64,000 bases of DNA from Blochmannia endosymbiont of Camponotus sp. (GCF_023586365.1 NZ_CP097759.1:434001-498000); one strand, 5' to 3'. Positions 34,777-45,822 are shown, numbered from the stretch's first letter. The notes: generated from the sequence alone by a model not told the origin. A program made the numbers and translations.

Positions 34777-36134
34777 GTTGATCCATCTCGAATAGCATCT
34801 ATTATTTGCTCCATTTTAAAACCGCGTGATCCTTTCACTAACACACTAATTGAATTATGGGTAGACAACATTTGCTTGATATAAATGATTAATTTATTTT
34901 TATTTCGAAAATGTTTTCCTTTTCCGCATATTTTAGAAATGCAATAACTAACGCTACCTATGGTAAGAATTTTATTGATATTTGTCGTTGAGATTAATTT
35001 CCCAATATAACAATGATATTTGATTGATTTATGTTTTCCTAATTCTAACATATCACTGACCACCAATATACGATAACCTGGCATTGTAGTTAGCACATGA
35101 ATAGCAGATATCATAGAACCAACGTTTGCATTATAAGTATCATCTAATAATAATTTGCCTTCACCTAAAATAATTGGAAATAATCTACCAGGTAAGGTTT
35201 TTATATTTTCTAATCCATAAACTACCTCTGATAAATCTGCTCCTACAGAAAATGCAAGAGCGCTAGCAGCTAAAGCATTAGCCACATTATGTGTTCCTAA
35301 CATTGATAAAACCACTGGAGAAGTTCCATATGGAGTATGTAAAATAAACCGTGTTCCATTTTTTTCGGGAATAATGTTACTTGCAAAAAAATCTATGCCT
35401 ACGCTAGTACGTAAAGAAAAAAACCACATAGATTTTCCCTTCAATGATTTACGCCACAAAGACAAAGCATGACTGTCAGCATTTATAATACCTTTTCCGT
35501 TTAAATCTAATTCAGAAAAAATTTCCCCTTTCTCTTTTCCTATTTTAGCTAATGATTTGAAACCTGATAAATGTGCAGGATAAACATTATTTACTAAAGC
35601 TACATTAGCAGCGACTACTTTACTTAATTGAGCAAGTTCTCCAGGAGAACTTGCTCCTAATTCGATAATCGCAAAACTATTTTTTTTTGTTAAACGTAAT
35701 AAAGTAATTGGTACTCCAACCATATTATTAAAATTACCTTGTGTTGCTATTGTATGCCCACATCCTTTTAATATAGAGGCGGTCATTTCTTTTACTGATG
35801 TTTTGCCGCTTGATCCAGTGATAGCAATAACTTTTGCTGATGCTTTTTGGCGTACCCAATGTGCTAACATTATTAAAGCACAACGAGTATCAGGAACTAT
35901 CAATTGAGGAACATCTAACAATACATGATGATTTACTAGCAATGCTTGAGCGCCAGCAACAATTGCTTGACTGGTAAAATCATGACCATCAAAACGTTTA
36001 CCTATTAACGCTATGAACATACATTGTTTATAAATAATATTTGAGTTGATAGTAATCGCATGAATAATTAAATCCATACCAATGTATTTAGCGTTTAAAA
36101 CTGGCGCTATTTCATGCAAACTAAACGGAATCAT
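34761..36134 (-). CDS. murF: UDP-MurNAc-tripeptide--D-alanyl-D-alanine ligase
   Basis: Adds the D-Ala-D-Ala dipeptide to the UDP-MurNAc tripeptide. It has 457 residues (E. coli 452). ATP loop [48 protein letters not shown]; and the C-terminal [11 protein letters not shown]. The E. coli segment ELGANHQGEI reads [10 protein letters not shown] here, and exactly this segment is a 27-nt palindrome (35630-35656). It needs D-Ala-D-Ala, yet ddlB is missing from the cluster. It overlaps murE by 4 bases and mraY by 16. Confidence 0.97.
   Translation of the reverse strand: MIPFSLHEIAPVLNAKYIGMDLIIHAITINSNIIYKQCMFIALIGKRFDGHDFTSQAIVAGAQALLVNHHVLLDVPQLIVPDTRCALIMLAHWVRQKASAKVIAITGSSGKTSVKEMTASILKGCGHTIATQGNFNNMVGVPITLLRLTKKNSFAIIELGASSPGELAQLSKVVAANVALVNNVYPAHLSGFKSLAKIGKEKGEIFSELDLNGKGIINADSHALSLWRKSLKGKSMWFFSLRTSVGIDFFASNIIPEKNGTRFILHTPYGTSPVVLSMLGTHNVANALAASALAFSVGADLSEVVYGLENIKTLPGRLFPIILGEGKLLLDDTYNANVGSMISAIHVLTTMPGYRILVVSDMLELGKHKSIKYHCYIGKLISTTNINKILTIGSVSYCISKICGKGKHFRNKNKLIIYIKQMLSTHNSISVLVKGSRGFKMEQIIDAIRDGSTCYFG
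35630..35656. repeat. 27-nt palindrome inside murF (13-bp arms, 1-nt centre)
   Basis: GAGCAAGTTCTCC, A, GGAGAACTTGCTC on the plus strand. It encodes GASSPGELA in murF, where E. coli has GANHQGEIA. Confidence 0.9.
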
Positions 36135-37639
36135 AATACATTGTTCTTTAAAAAATTTTCTACTATATCTTGATCAGAATGATATATGCGATTATTTCCG
36201 ATAATTTGGTATTTTTCGTGACCTTTCCCAGAAATTAATACTACATCTTCTAAAGATGCCTTTAAAATAGCGGTCTGTATCGCACAGTAACGATTTTTAA
36301 TAACTTTAATAATTTTTTTTGGGTATGTTATGCCGCAAATAATATCATTTATAATCGATTGTGGTTCTTCCATGCGCGGATTATCATTGGTAATAATTAT
36401 ACAATCAGCATACCGGCTTACAATACAGCCCATTAAAGCACGTTTACTTGGATCTCTGTCGCCTCCGCAACCAAAAACACACCATAATTGACCATAACAA
36501 TAAAGCCGTCTAATTGAAATTAGAACTTTTTCTAATGCATCCGGAGTATGTGCATAATCTACTATAACCGTAGGATATCCATGAGAACGAAATACTTCCA
36601 TTCTACCAGCTACCGGTTGTAGTTGAGATGACGTATGTACCAATAATGATAGAGGATACCCTAATACTAACAACGTACCTAAGGCTAATAATAAATTGCT
36701 AACGTTGAATTCTCCTAATAATTGACTATGAATTACTCCATGTCCCCAACTTGAATCAAAAATTATATTTACACCATGAATATGATAATCGGCCTTAACC
36801 ACACGTATCCATTTGCCTTTCCAAAAACATGGTAAATTGCTTGTTATTGTCACTGCGATCGCTTGAGGCAAATAATATAACCATCGACAACCAATGGGGT
36901 CATCGGCATTAATTATATATTTTTCTACACATAATTCATCAAATAACCGCCATTTAGACATAGAGTATTGCATCACGTCACCGTGGTAATCTAAGTGATC
37001 GTGACTTAAATTAGTAAATATAGCTGCTTTAAAATATAAAGCATCCACACGATATTGATTTAATCCATGTGATGACACCTCCATAGCAACAAACTTAATT
37101 TTATTTTTAACAAACTGAGCTAATATTTTTTGAGCATCAATGGAAGAACATGTTGTATTATGAGACAAACACATATTATTTAACATTCCGTTACCTAAAG
37201 TGCCCATCACAGCACTTTTTTCTCCTAGTAGTTGGACCCAACGAGCTAATAAATGCGTTATAGTAGTTTTTCCATTGGTGCCAGTAACACCAATTAAATT
37301 CAAAAAACGTGACGGATGATTATAAAAACTACCTGCTATATCGGACAAATACCGTGGTAAATCATTAACATAAACCAAAGGTATTTTATTTAAATGATAA
37401 TTATATTTTTTAGATATCGTTATGTCGTTCCAAGATTCTAATAAAACTCCCGAAGCTCCCTTTTTGATCGCACAGTCAATATATGATCTGCCATCAGCCT
37501 TAGAACCTTTAACTGCTACAAATACATTTCCTAATACAATGTTACGACTATCCAATTCCATCCCCGTCAATTCAAGATTAGCAGGATTATTAAAAACATA
37601 TGGAGCAAATAATTTATATAAATTACGTGAATCACACAT
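36131..37639 (-). CDS. murE: UDP-MurNAc-L-Ala-D-Glu--meso-diaminopimelate ligase
   Basis: Adds meso-diaminopimelate to the peptide stem. It has 502 residues (E. coli 495). LTGMELDSRNI near the N-terminus binds UDP; the ATP loop is GVTGTNGKTTITHLLA; the carbamylated-Lys region is TNLSHDHLDYHGD; VVDYAHTPDALEK. The DNPRMEEP motif is the signature for meso-DAP rather than lysine, fitting dapB in this window. The C-terminus has GKGHEKYQ. It overlaps murF by 4 bases; ftsI ends 35 bases upstream. Confidence 0.98.
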   Translation of the reverse strand: MCDSRNLYKLFAPYVFNNPANLELTGMELDSRNIVLGNVFVAVKGSKADGRSYIDCAIKKGASGVLLESWNDITISKKYNYHLNKIPLVYVNDLPRYLSDIAGSFYNHPSRFLNLIGVTGTNGKTTITHLLARWVQLLGEKSAVMGTLGNGMLNNMCLSHNTTCSSIDAQKILAQFVKNKIKFVAMEVSSHGLNQYRVDALYFKAAIFTNLSHDHLDYHGDVMQYSMSKWRLFDELCVEKYIINADDPIGCRWLYYLPQAIAVTITSNLPCFWKGKWIRVVKADYHIHGVNIIFDSSWGHGVIHSQLLGEFNVSNLLLALGTLLVLGYPLSLLVHTSSQLQPVAGRMEVFRSHGYPTVIVDYAHTPDALEKVLISIRRLYCYGQLWCVFGCGGDRDPSKRALMGCIVSRYADCIIITNDNPRMEEPQSIINDIICGITYPKKIIKVIKNRYCAIQTAILKASLEDVVLISGKGHEKYQIIGNNRIYHSDQDIVENFLKNNVL

Positions 37640-37674
37640 ATTTTTTTCTCAAAGAGACTTGATTACTTATAAAA

Positions 37675-39369
37675 TTATTGTAAAAAATCTGGCACTACAT
37701 TCATTATTTTTAATGCATTACCCATCACTGCACTAAAAACTGGCGCAGATACCATACTTCCGTAATAATGACCATTTTTAGGATCATTTATTACTACTGC
37801 TAAAGCAAATCTAGGATTACTCGCTGGAGCTACTCCAGCGGTGCATGCAATATACTTATTAATATATTTCCCATGTGATCCGACTATCTTAACAGTACCA
37901 GTTTTTACGGCAACCCTATATCCTTTAATTGCAGATTGACAACCACCACTTGGCGATGACACATTTTCCATCATGTCTAAAACAGTTCGCACTAAAGGTC
38001 TTGGAAAAACTTGATTTCCTAATACCGAGGAAGAATCAACCCGTATAATAGAAAGTGGCCGGGATATTCCCATTCCACCAATAGTAGCATAAACTTTAGC
38101 TAATTGTAACGGAGTAATCATTAAGCCATATCCATAAGAAAAGGTGGCGCGTTCTATGTCTGACCAACATCGATTATATGGATATATCCCGTTACTTTCT
38201 CCCACTAAGCCTATATTTGTTGATTTACCCATTCCAAAATTTGAATATGTATTGACTAAAACTGTTGCAGGCATAGCCAATGCTAATTTAGAAACACCAA
38301 CATTACTAGACTTTTGTAATATCTCTCTAATAGTCAGTTTTCTACGATATAGTACATCCTTAATTTGATGTCCATTGAGTATATAAGGTGATGTATTCAT
38401 AATAGTGTCTTTTGTGATTATCTTATGTTTTAATGCGGCCATAATCACAATAGGTTTCACTGTAGAACCTGGTTCAAATGCATCAGTAATAGCACGATTA
38501 CGCATAACAGACTTATTAACAATGGACAAAAAGTTGTTCGGATTATATGATGGGCTGTTTGTCATAGCTAGAATTTCTCCGGTATTGATATCTATCAATA
38601 CTATACTGCCAGATTCTGCTTTATTCATATGTACAGCATTATTTAATTCACGGTATGCTAAATGTTGCAGACGTTCGTCGATACTAAGAATAATATTTTG
38701 AGAAGATTGACCGTCACTCAAAGTAATTTCTTCAATTGTTCGACCAAATCTATCTTTTCGTATTGCTCGTGTTGTAGGCTGCCCAGTCAACCAAGCATCA
38801 AAACTTTTTTCTATTCCTTCAATCCCTTGGCTATCTACATCTGTTACTCCTACCAAATGAGCAGTTGCACACCCAGCGGGGTAATATCTTTTTGATCCTT
38901 GTTGCAAATATACTCCTGGTAACTTAAGTTGACTAACGTATTTAGAAATAGCAGGGTCAATTTGTCGTGCTAAATACACAAAATGATCTGTAGTATGATT
39001 ATTAATGAGAGAGGATAATTTATCTGATGATATAGATAATATTTCAGATAATTCCGTCCAACGACGTATATCAGCAGCAATACCACCATTCTTGATAATT
39101 TCTTGAGGATCAACCCAAACCGAATCAGATGGTATACTAATTGCCAATAGTTGCCCCATTCTATCAGTAATAATACCCCGAGTAGAGAGTGTGCTTTGCA
39201 CGCGTAACGAACGCATGTTACCTTCATTAATTAACTGATCAGAATAAATAATTTGCAAAAAAGCTAATCTTAATAGCAAAATAATTAATACAAAAAAAAT
39301 ACAACTACACAATAAATTAAAACGTTTGCTATTTAAAATTATTTGAAAATTGTAGGGTTTAAACTTCAT
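37675..39369 (-). CDS. ftsI: Septal transpeptidase FtsI (PBP3)
   Basis: Class B penicillin-binding protein that cross-links septal murein with FtsW. It has 564 residues (E. coli 588). One membrane helix (about residues 17-40), then the pedestal domain with RGIITDRMGQLLA. The transpeptidase has Ser302 in EPGSTVKP, SSN at 354-356 and KTGTV (Lys489). The C-terminus is shorter than in E. coli, where it is proteolytically trimmed anyway. It sits between murE and ftsL, as in the standard cluster. Confidence 0.98.
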   Translation of the reverse strand: MKFKPYNFQIILNSKRFNLLCSCIFFVLIILLLRLAFLQIIYSDQLINEGNMRSLRVQSTLSTRGIITDRMGQLLAISIPSDSVWVDPQEIIKNGGIAADIRRWTELSEILSISSDKLSSLINNHTTDHFVYLARQIDPAISKYVSQLKLPGVYLQQGSKRYYPAGCATAHLVGVTDVDSQGIEGIEKSFDAWLTGQPTTRAIRKDRFGRTIEEITLSDGQSSQNIILSIDERLQHLAYRELNNAVHMNKAESGSIVLIDINTGEILAMTNSPSYNPNNFLSIVNKSVMRNRAITDAFEPGSTVKPIVIMAALKHKIITKDTIMNTSPYILNGHQIKDVLYRRKLTIREILQKSSNVGVSKLALAMPATVLVNTYSNFGMGKSTNIGLVGESNGIYPYNRCWSDIERATFSYGYGLMITPLQLAKVYATIGGMGISRPLSIIRVDSSSVLGNQVFPRPLVRTVLDMMENVSSPSGGCQSAIKGYRVAVKTGTVKIVGSHGKYINKYIACTAGVAPASNPRFALAVVINDPKNGHYYGSMVSAPVFSAVMGNALKIMNVVPDFLQ

Positions 39370-39454
39370 ATAACATAAATTGTGTCATCAGATGATGATC
39401 TATAACCATTTTTTAATAATATTTGTATTTATCACATAAACAAATTTTTATAGA

Positions 39455-39769
39455 TTAGTACAATGTATTATCTTGAGTGAGTTCCGCGTAATGCATTTGT
39501 AATTTATCTATGGCGATACGTTCAATACGATTATGGTGAGATAATATTTTTTCTTCAAGAATTAAACTTCTCCATTCGGTATCTAAATTGTTTTTTTTCA
39601 ATACAAGTTTTTCGCGATCTATAATCATAGATCTAGTTTTATAAGTTACTAGCACAACCAACATGGCTGATGTTAATACTAACAATAATAACAGCAATTG
39701 CCACTTACCATATAAATATAAATCGTCATAAATAATACTAACCAGATTATATTGTTTCTTTTCCATCAT
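39455..39769 (-). CDS. ftsL: Cell division protein FtsL
   Basis: Small bitopic protein that, with FtsB and FtsQ, activates FtsWI. It has 104 residues (E. coli 121). A short cytoplasmic tail is followed by a hydrophobic helix (QLLLLLLVLTSAMLVVLVTY) and a leucine-zipper-like coiled coil with LDTEWRSLILEEKILSHHNR. Then comes IERIAIDKLQMHYAE, which matches the E. coli end region. It begins 2 bases after the rsmH stop. Two adjacent ATGs are possible starts. Confidence 0.95.
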   Translation of the reverse strand: MMEKKQYNLVSIIYDDLYLYGKWQLLLLLLVLTSAMLVVLVTYKTRSMIIDREKLVLKKNNLDTEWRSLILEEKILSHHNRIERIAIDKLQMHYAELTQDNTLY

Positions 39770-39771
39770 AT

Positions 39772-40728
39772 TTAGATAGCCAATTTTTCAGCGCAACGTA
39801 ATATCGCACTACGAGCACGTATATTTTTTTTAATTTCTTGTTTTGAAGGCATTAATTTTCCTATATTTTTTAATTGACACTTATTTTGATATTTACTAAA
39901 TATTTGATTATTTGTTAACGGAAGCTTAGGAGGAATAGACAAAACACAACTATTTTCACGAATGAAGTATTTTACCAATCGATCTTCTAAAGAATTAAAA
40001 CTAATTACTACCAATCTGCCTCGTGGAGACAATATGCCCAATGCATCTTTTAACACTTGCGCTATTTCCTCTAGTTCATTATTAATATACATTCTAATTG
40101 CTAAAAAACTTTTAGTTGCAGGATGCTTATTCATATTGCGATGAGGAATAGCGTCACAGATTAATTTAGACAAAACAATCGAGCGCATAATGGGCGTGTA
40201 TCGTCTTTTAGATACTATAACTTTAGCAATATTTTTTGCGAATCGTTCTTCTCCAAAAGTTTTTAAAACCCAAGTAATATTTTCCTGAGATGCCTTCGAT
40301 AACCATTCAGCAGCAGATATTCCACCACTAATATCCATCCGCATATCTAGTAGGCCATCTTGCATGAACGAAAATCCTCTGCTACAATCATTTATCTGAA
40401 ATGTACTGATCCCTAAATCCAATAAAATACCATCCACTGATCCAATCAGTCCTATGCTTTTAACATATTTGATCATTTTAGAAAATGAACTATGTATTAT
40501 AGTAAATCTATCATCTTGTTCAGCAATGCTCTTTCCAATTTTTATAGCTAATAAATCTTTATCTATTGCTAACAAACGACCTTGTTTATTTAATTGAGAT
40601 AAAATTAATTTAGAATGACCTCCTGAACCAAACGTTCCGTCAATGTATATGCCTGCTGCATTAATATTCAATGATTGTATCGCTTCATTTAGCAATACGC
40701 TTTTATGACTACAGTCAATATAGAGCAT
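39772..40728 (-). CDS. rsmH: 16S rRNA (cytosine-1402-N4)-methyltransferase
   Basis: Methylates C1402 in the ribosomal P site (formerly mraW). It has 318 residues (E. coli 313). HKSVLLNEAIQSL at the N-terminus; SAM loop YIDGTFGSGGHS; LLDLGISTFQIND; GFSFMQDGLLDMRMD; and VVISFNSLEDRLVKYF. It is the first gene of the dcw operon here because mraZ, its usual upstream neighbour and a repressor of the cluster, is absent. A promoter for the cluster should therefore lie within 40729-41108 on the minus strand. Confidence 0.97.
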   Translation of the reverse strand: MLYIDCSHKSVLLNEAIQSLNINAAGIYIDGTFGSGGHSKLILSQLNKQGRLLAIDKDLLAIKIGKSIAEQDDRFTIIHSSFSKMIKYVKSIGLIGSVDGILLDLGISTFQINDCSRGFSFMQDGLLDMRMDISGGISAAEWLSKASQENITWVLKTFGEERFAKNIAKVIVSKRRYTPIMRSIVLSKLICDAIPHRNMNKHPATKSFLAIRMYINNELEEIAQVLKDALGILSPRGRLVVISFNSLEDRLVKYFIRENSCVLSIPPKLPLTNNQIFSKYQNKCQLKNIGKLMPSKQEIKKNIRARSAILRCAEKLAI

Positions 40729-41108
40729 GTATATAATAATAAAAAACTACTAGACATACGACTTTTTATGTTTCATAGTACTAGGTGTTTATATAAACTG
40801 CAATTGGAATATATTTCATACTTTATATTCAAAACATAAAATTGCACGTTTACAATCTAAAAAATTCACAAAAACTTTATCATCGTCAATAATGATAACA
40901 CAAAAAATAATCTTAAAAAATATTATAGCGCTATTATGTTAACATTTTACTTCTAATAGTATTAATAGTTGACAAACGATATTTAATAGACTTTAATTAA
41001 ATTTAATGTAATAAATTATTATTTAAATCTGATATTATTGATTCACAATTAGCATGCCATTAATTAAAATATTATATACATATCCATCCTAACATTCATG
41101 AGATGTAA
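40729..41108. other. Divergent promoter region between rsmH and leuA
   Basis: 380 bases. It carries the predicted leuA promoter and, in the other direction, the dcw promoter, which I cannot place. mraZ, fruR, ilvIH and leuO, found between these genes in E. coli, are absent. No leucine-rich leader peptide or attenuator hairpin is visible upstream of leuA. Confidence 0.6.
40969..40997 (+). promoter_or_regulatory. Predicted sigma-70 promoter for leuABCD
   Basis: A consensus -35 TTGACA (40969-40974), a 17-base spacer and a -10 TTTAAT (40992-40997, one mismatch from TATAAT), about 110 bases upstream of leuA. Such matches are common in AT-rich DNA, but the exact -35 and ideal spacing make this the best candidate. 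Confidence 0.55.
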
Positions 41109-42668
41109 ATGATCATGAGTCAAAAAGTCATTATTTTCGATACAACTTTACGGGACGGTGAACAGGCTTTACAAGCAAGTTTAAACGTAAAGGAAAAATT
41201 ACAAATTGCTTTTGCTTTAGAACGATTAGGGGTAGATATTATGGAAGTTGGATTTCCGGTATCTTCGCCAGGAGATTTTGAATCGGTTCATACAATAGCT
41301 CAACAAATAAAAAATAGTTTAGTATGCGCCTTAGCTAGATGTATTGATAACGATATTGACGTTGCAGCTGAAGCGTTAAAAGTTGCAAAAAATTTTCGTA
41401 TTCATATATTTTTACCCACTTCAAACGTACATATTCAATCTAAATTGAAAAAAAACTTTGATCAAATTATAGACATGACTGTTCATGCAATACGTTATGC
41501 AAGAAAATACACTGATGACATAGAGTTTTCTTGCGAAGACGCTGGACGCACCGATATAGATAATTTATGTCGTATTGTTGAAATTGCTATCCAATCCGGA
41601 GCAAGTACAATTAATATTCCTGATACAGTGGGCTACACTACTCCATATCAGTTTGGACAAATTATTACTTCTTTATATAATCGTGTCCCTATTATTGATA
41701 AAGCTATCATTTCTGTTCATTGTCATGATGATTTAGGAATGGCAGTTGGTAATTCTATTTCAGCTATACAGGCAGGAGCTCGTCAAATTGAAGGGACTAT
41801 AAATGGTATTGGTGAGCGAGCGGGAAATACTGCCCTGGAAGAAATAATTATGGCCATCAAAGTACGAGAAGATTTGCTAAACGTACACACTAATGTTCGT
41901 TGTCAAGAAATTTATAGAGCTAGTCAAGTAGTAAGTCAATTGTGTAATATCCCCATTCCAGCTAATAAAGCAATAGTTGGCTCCAATGCTTTCTCTCATT
42001 CTGCAGGTATTCATCAAGATGGTATATTAAAAAATAGAAAAAATTATGAAATTATGACCCCTGAAACTATTGGTTTAAAAGATGTTAAATTAAATCTTAC
42101 ATCTCGATCTGGAAGAGCGGCAGTAAAACATCATATGAAAACAATGGGTTATCAAGAAAGTGATTATGACATGGATAAATTATATGATGTTTTTTTAGAA
42201 TTAGCAGATAAAAAGGGACAAGTATTTGATTATGATCTAGAGGCATTAGCATTCATTAATAATCAACAAGAACAATCAGAATTCTTCAGATTAAAATGTT
42301 TTCATGTAGATTCTAGCTCTTCTGGAATTGCTCATGCTTCAGTAAAATTATATTGTGGAAACAACACATGCACTCATTCGGCGAGTGGTAATGGGCCAAT
42401 AGACGCAATTTATGAAGCGTTAACTCACATTTCTAAGTTGGCTATAAATTTAGAGAGATATCAACTGAATGCAAAAGGACATGGTCGTAAAGCGTTAGGG
42501 CAAGTGGATATTGTTGTATCGTATGAAGGACGCAATTTTCATGGAGTTGGATTAGATACAGATGTAATAGAATCTTCAGTAAAAGCCATGATTCATGTTT
42601 TAAATAATATTTGGCGCGCGAAACAAGTGATAATCCAACGCAAATATATAAAAAAAAATAACCAGTAA
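41109..42668 (+). CDS. leuA: 2-isopropylmalate synthase
   Basis: First committed step of leucine synthesis, condensing acetyl-CoA with 2-oxoisovalerate. It has 519 residues (E. coli 523). The catalytic TIM barrel opens with [15 protein letters not shown] and has the metal ligands in [15 protein letters not shown]. It is followed by [14 protein letters not shown] and a C-terminal regulatory domain with [25 protein letters not shown] and [13 protein letters not shown]. Homology begins at the second ATG (41115, [12 protein letters not shown]). The first (41109) is better placed relative to GAGA, so either is possible. Feedback domain kept, but no attenuator leader. Confidence 0.98.
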   Translation: MIMSQKVIIFDTTLRDGEQALQASLNVKEKLQIAFALERLGVDIMEVGFPVSSPGDFESVHTIAQQIKNSLVCALARCIDNDIDVAAEALKVAKNFRIHIFLPTSNVHIQSKLKKNFDQIIDMTVHAIRYARKYTDDIEFSCEDAGRTDIDNLCRIVEIAIQSGASTINIPDTVGYTTPYQFGQIITSLYNRVPIIDKAIISVHCHDDLGMAVGNSISAIQAGARQIEGTINGIGERAGNTALEEIIMAIKVREDLLNVHTNVRCQEIYRASQVVSQLCNIPIPANKAIVGSNAFSHSAGIHQDGILKNRKNYEIMTPETIGLKDVKLNLTSRSGRAAVKHHMKTMGYQESDYDMDKLYDVFLELADKKGQVFDYDLEALAFINNQQEQSEFFRLKCFHVDSSSSGIAHASVKLYCGNNTCTHSASGNGPIDAIYEALTHISKLAINLERYQLNAKGHGRKALGQVDIVVSYEGRNFHGVGLDTDVIESSVKAMIHVLNNIWRAKQVIIQRKYIKKNNQ

Positions 42669-42688
42669 TTTGGAAAACCTAAATACTT

Positions 42689-43789
42689 ATGAATAATAAC
42701 TATCGTATTGCAGTATTACCAGGGGATGGTATCGGACCGGAAACTACAAGACAAGTTTATAAAATTTTAAATGCAATAAAAAAACAATTTCAAATCAATA
42801 TTATTACCACAGAACATAAAATAGGAGGAGATGCAATTAATAGTGAAGGTACTCCTTTTCCGAATAGTACTTTAAAATATTGCGAACAATCGGATGCTAT
42901 ATTGTTTGGAGCAGTAGGAGGGCCACAGTGGGCGCATTTAAAAGGATCAGAAAGACCAGAACAGGGAGCTCTATTAGCTTTACGCAAACACTTTAATTTA
43001 TTTGCTAATTTAAGACCTATACATCTTTCTGATGCATTAAAAGAATTATCTCCTTTAAATATAAACATGATTCCAAATGGAATTGATATTGTATTCGTAC
43101 GTGAGTTAATCGGAGGTATTTATTTTGGTAAACCACAAGGACGTTCAGGCGCAGGTTTAAATGAATATGCTTTTGATACTGCAATTTATCATCGCTTTGA
43201 AATAGAACGTATTGCCAACATTGCTTTTAAATTAGCTCAAAAAAGGCGTAAACGTGTGTCTTCTGTAGACAAAGCTAACGTATTGCAGACTTCTATGTTA
43301 TGGAGAGAAGTGGTATCACATCTTTCAAAAAATTATCCAGATGTTGAATTAGAACACTTATATATTGATAATGCTAGCATGCAATTAATAAATAATCCTT
43401 CTAAATTTGACATTATTCTATGTCCAAATTTATTTGGGGACATTCTATCTGATGAATGCGCCATGATAAGCGGATCCATTGGTATGCTGCCTTCTGCTAG
43501 TATTAATGAACACAATTTTGGTTTGTATGAACCTGCCGGAGGATCAGCTCCGAATATTGCAGGCAAAAATATCGCTAATCCTATCGCGCATATTCTCTCT
43601 GTTGCGTTATTATTTAGATATAGTTTAAAATTAAATTTTATTGCAATTGAAATTGAAAAAGCAGTTGCTCAAGCATTAATGTTAGGATATCGAACCATTG
43701 ATATAGCAAAAAAATACGAAAAAAGCATAAGTACTAATGAAATGGGTGATATTATAGCTGCGTTAATTAAAAACGAAAGAGAAAAATAA
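42689..43789 (+). CDS. leuB: 3-isopropylmalate dehydrogenase
   Basis: NAD-dependent oxidative decarboxylation in leucine synthesis. It has 366 residues (E. coli 363). [10 protein letters not shown] at the N-terminus; [19 protein letters not shown]; the catalytic [24 protein letters not shown]; the metal-binding [13 protein letters not shown]; and the adenine-binding [18 protein letters not shown]. It is 20 bases from leuA; leuC begins two bases after the stop, so the operon is compact. Confidence 0.98.
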   Translation: MNNNYRIAVLPGDGIGPETTRQVYKILNAIKKQFQINIITTEHKIGGDAINSEGTPFPNSTLKYCEQSDAILFGAVGGPQWAHLKGSERPEQGALLALRKHFNLFANLRPIHLSDALKELSPLNINMIPNGIDIVFVRELIGGIYFGKPQGRSGAGLNEYAFDTAIYHRFEIERIANIAFKLAQKRRKRVSSVDKANVLQTSMLWREVVSHLSKNYPDVELEHLYIDNASMQLINNPSKFDIILCPNLFGDILSDECAMISGSIGMLPSASINEHNFGLYEPAGGSAPNIAGKNIANPIAHILSVALLFRYSLKLNFIAIEIEKAVAQALMLGYRTIDIAKKYEKSISTNEMGDIIAALIKNEREK

Positions 43790-43790
43790 T

Positions 43791-45191
43791 ATGGGAAAAT
43801 CCTTATACCAAAAGTTATACGATGCACATATAGTTTATGAAAATAAAGATGATGTTCCAATATTATATATTGATAGACATTTATTGCATGAAGTCACATC
43901 GCCCCAAGCTTTTGAAGCACTACGTCTAAGAAAACGTATAGTTAGACAACCAAATAAAACATTTGCTACTATGGATCATAATGTCTCCACTACAACAAAA
44001 AATATTAATGATTCTGGAAATATGGCTAAAGAGCAATTAGATAAATTAACAAAAAATTGTAAAGATTTTGGAATTACGTTATTTGGTTTAAATCATCCTT
44101 ATCAAGGAATAGTTCATGTTTTAGCGCCAGAGCAAGGTATCACATTACCCGGTATGACTATCGTGTGTGGAGATTCTCATACTGCTACTCATGGAGCTTT
44201 TGGTGCTTTAGCTTTTGGGATAGGAACATCAGAGATAGAACATGTATTAGCAACACAAACTTTACAACAAATTCGATATAAATCAATGCAAATTAACCTT
44301 TCAGGGATTATCGCTCCTCGAATTACAGCTAAAGATATAATCTTAGCAATTATTGGGAAAATTGGACATGGGGGAGGATCCGGTCATGTAGTAGAGTTTT
44401 GTGGGCCTATTATCACTCTCTTAAGCATGGAAGAACGCATGACCCTGTGCAACATGGCTATTGAAATGGGAGCAACTTCTGCTTTAATAGCACCAGATAG
44501 AACTACTTATGATTATTTAAAAAACCGTAAATTTTCTCCAACCGGAAAGAATTGGGAACAAGCATTATTATATTGGAAAACTTTATATTCTGACCACGAT
44601 GCTCACTTCGATAAAAAATTTGATTTTGACGTATCTAATGTTAATCCACAAGTAACCTGGGGAACTAATCCTAGTCAAGTTATCTCTATTGATCAACCGA
44701 TTCCATCTCTAGAATCTTTTATAGACCCTATAGAACGCAATTCTGCTGAACGCGCTTTAATTTACATGCAACTTCAATCTAATACTTATTTAACAGACGT
44801 TTCTATTGATAAAGTGTTTATAGGGTCATGCACTAACTCGCGTATTGAAGATTTACGTGTAGCAGCACAAACAATTAAGGGACATCATATTTCCAAAAAT
44901 ATACAAGCAATTGTAGTACCCGGATCTAAGCTAGTAAAAAATCAAGCAGAAAAAGAAGGATTAAACAAGATCTTCATACAAGCAGGATTCGAATGGCGTT
45001 TACCTGGTTGTTCTATGTGTCTAGCTATGAACAATGATAGACTCGAAGCAGGTGAGCGGTGTGCTTCTACTAGCAACCGGAACTTTGAGGGTCGCCAAGG
45101 GCGCGGGAGTCGCACTCATTTAGTAAGTCCAGCAATGGCAGCGGCCGCTGCCATTGCTGGACGCTTTGTGGATATTCGAAAATTTAAATGA
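43791..45191 (+). CDS. leuC: 3-isopropylmalate dehydratase large subunit
   Basis: Isomerises 2- to 3-isopropylmalate with LeuD, using a 4Fe-4S cluster. It has 466 residues, the E. coli length. Cluster cysteines: one in FIGSCTNSR and two in [33 protein letters not shown] and the C-terminal [24 protein letters not shown] are conserved. The last of these is encoded by a 36-bp perfect, GC-rich palindrome (45127-45162) unlike the rest of the gene in base use. The start ATG is two bases after leuB. Confidence 0.98.
   Translation: MGKSLYQKLYDAHIVYENKDDVPILYIDRHLLHEVTSPQAFEALRLRKRIVRQPNKTFATMDHNVSTTTKNINDSGNMAKEQLDKLTKNCKDFGITLFGLNHPYQGIVHVLAPEQGITLPGMTIVCGDSHTATHGAFGALAFGIGTSEIEHVLATQTLQQIRYKSMQINLSGIIAPRITAKDIILAIIGKIGHGGGSGHVVEFCGPIITLLSMEERMTLCNMAIEMGATSALIAPDRTTYDYLKNRKFSPTGKNWEQALLYWKTLYSDHDAHFDKKFDFDVSNVNPQVTWGTNPSQVISIDQPIPSLESFIDPIERNSAERALIYMQLQSNTYLTDVSIDKVFIGSCTNSRIEDLRVAAQTIKGHHISKNIQAIVVPGSKLVKNQAEKEGLNKIFIQAGFEWRLPGCSMCLAMNNDRLEAGERCASTSNRNFEGRQGRGSRTHLVSPAMAAAAAIAGRFVDIRKFK
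45127..45162. repeat. 36-bp perfect GC-rich palindrome inside leuC
   Basis: GTCCAGCAATGGCAGCGG is directly followed by its exact reverse complement; the centre is GCGGCCGC. It encodes the end of [12 protein letters not shown]. About two thirds of the bases are G or C, in a strongly AT-rich gene. Confidence 0.95.
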
Positions 45192-45213
45192 TATATAGGA
45201 CATATACATACAT

Positions 45214-45822
45214 ATGATGCAATTTATTCAACATACTGGTATAGTTTTACCGCTTGATATTTCTAATATCGATACTGATACTATAATCCCAAAACAATTT
45301 TTAAAAGCTACCACTCGCTCTGATTTTGGATCACACTTATTTTTTAATTGGCGCTTTCTTGAAAATACACCTAAAATATTAAATCCAAATTTTGTGTTAA
45401 ACGATCCGCATTATAAACATGCTAGCATTTTACTAACCCAAAGAAATTTTGGATGCGGATCTTCTCGAGAACATGCGGTATGGGCGCTCATGGATTATGG
45501 ATTCAAAGTTATCATAGCTCCAAGTTTTGCGGATATTTTTCATAAAAATAGTTTTAATAATCGCTTATTGCTTATAACTTTATCAGAATTAAAAATAAAT
45601 GATTTGTTTAAAGAAATCTCAACACAAAAAAAAGGTATATCTTTGACTGTGAATTTACGCGAACAAATTATTTATACACATAATAAAAAAAAGTATTTTT
45701 TTAAAATAAATGCTTTCCATAGACGTTGTATGCTTAATAAAATAGACAATATTAGTTTAACTTTACAATACGATGCTGCTATTAAAAAATATGAAAATAA
45801 CCAGCCATCATATTTAAAATAA
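45214..45822 (+). CDS. leuD: 3-isopropylmalate dehydratase small subunit
   Basis: Partner of LeuC that forms the substrate-recognition part of isopropylmalate isomerase. It has 202 residues (E. coli 201). N-terminal [22 protein letters not shown], central [19 protein letters not shown] and [21 protein letters not shown] are intact. The C-terminal third is more divergent and lysine/asparagine-rich, typical of endosymbiont drift. It is the last gene of the operon; the next gene begins 641 bases later, after a long hairpin. Confidence 0.97.
   Translation: MMQFIQHTGIVLPLDISNIDTDTIIPKQFLKATTRSDFGSHLFFNWRFLENTPKILNPNFVLNDPHYKHASILLTQRNFGCGSSREHAVWALMDYGFKVIIAPSFADIFHKNSFNNRLLLITLSELKINDLFKEISTQKKGISLTVNLREQIIYTHNKKKYFFKINAFHRRCMLNKIDNISLTLQYDAAIKKYENNQPSYLK

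Noticed and set aside
41000..41108. Possible leuL leader peptide
   Set aside because: The ATG frames present are very short and contain no run of leucine codons, and no attenuator hairpin follows.
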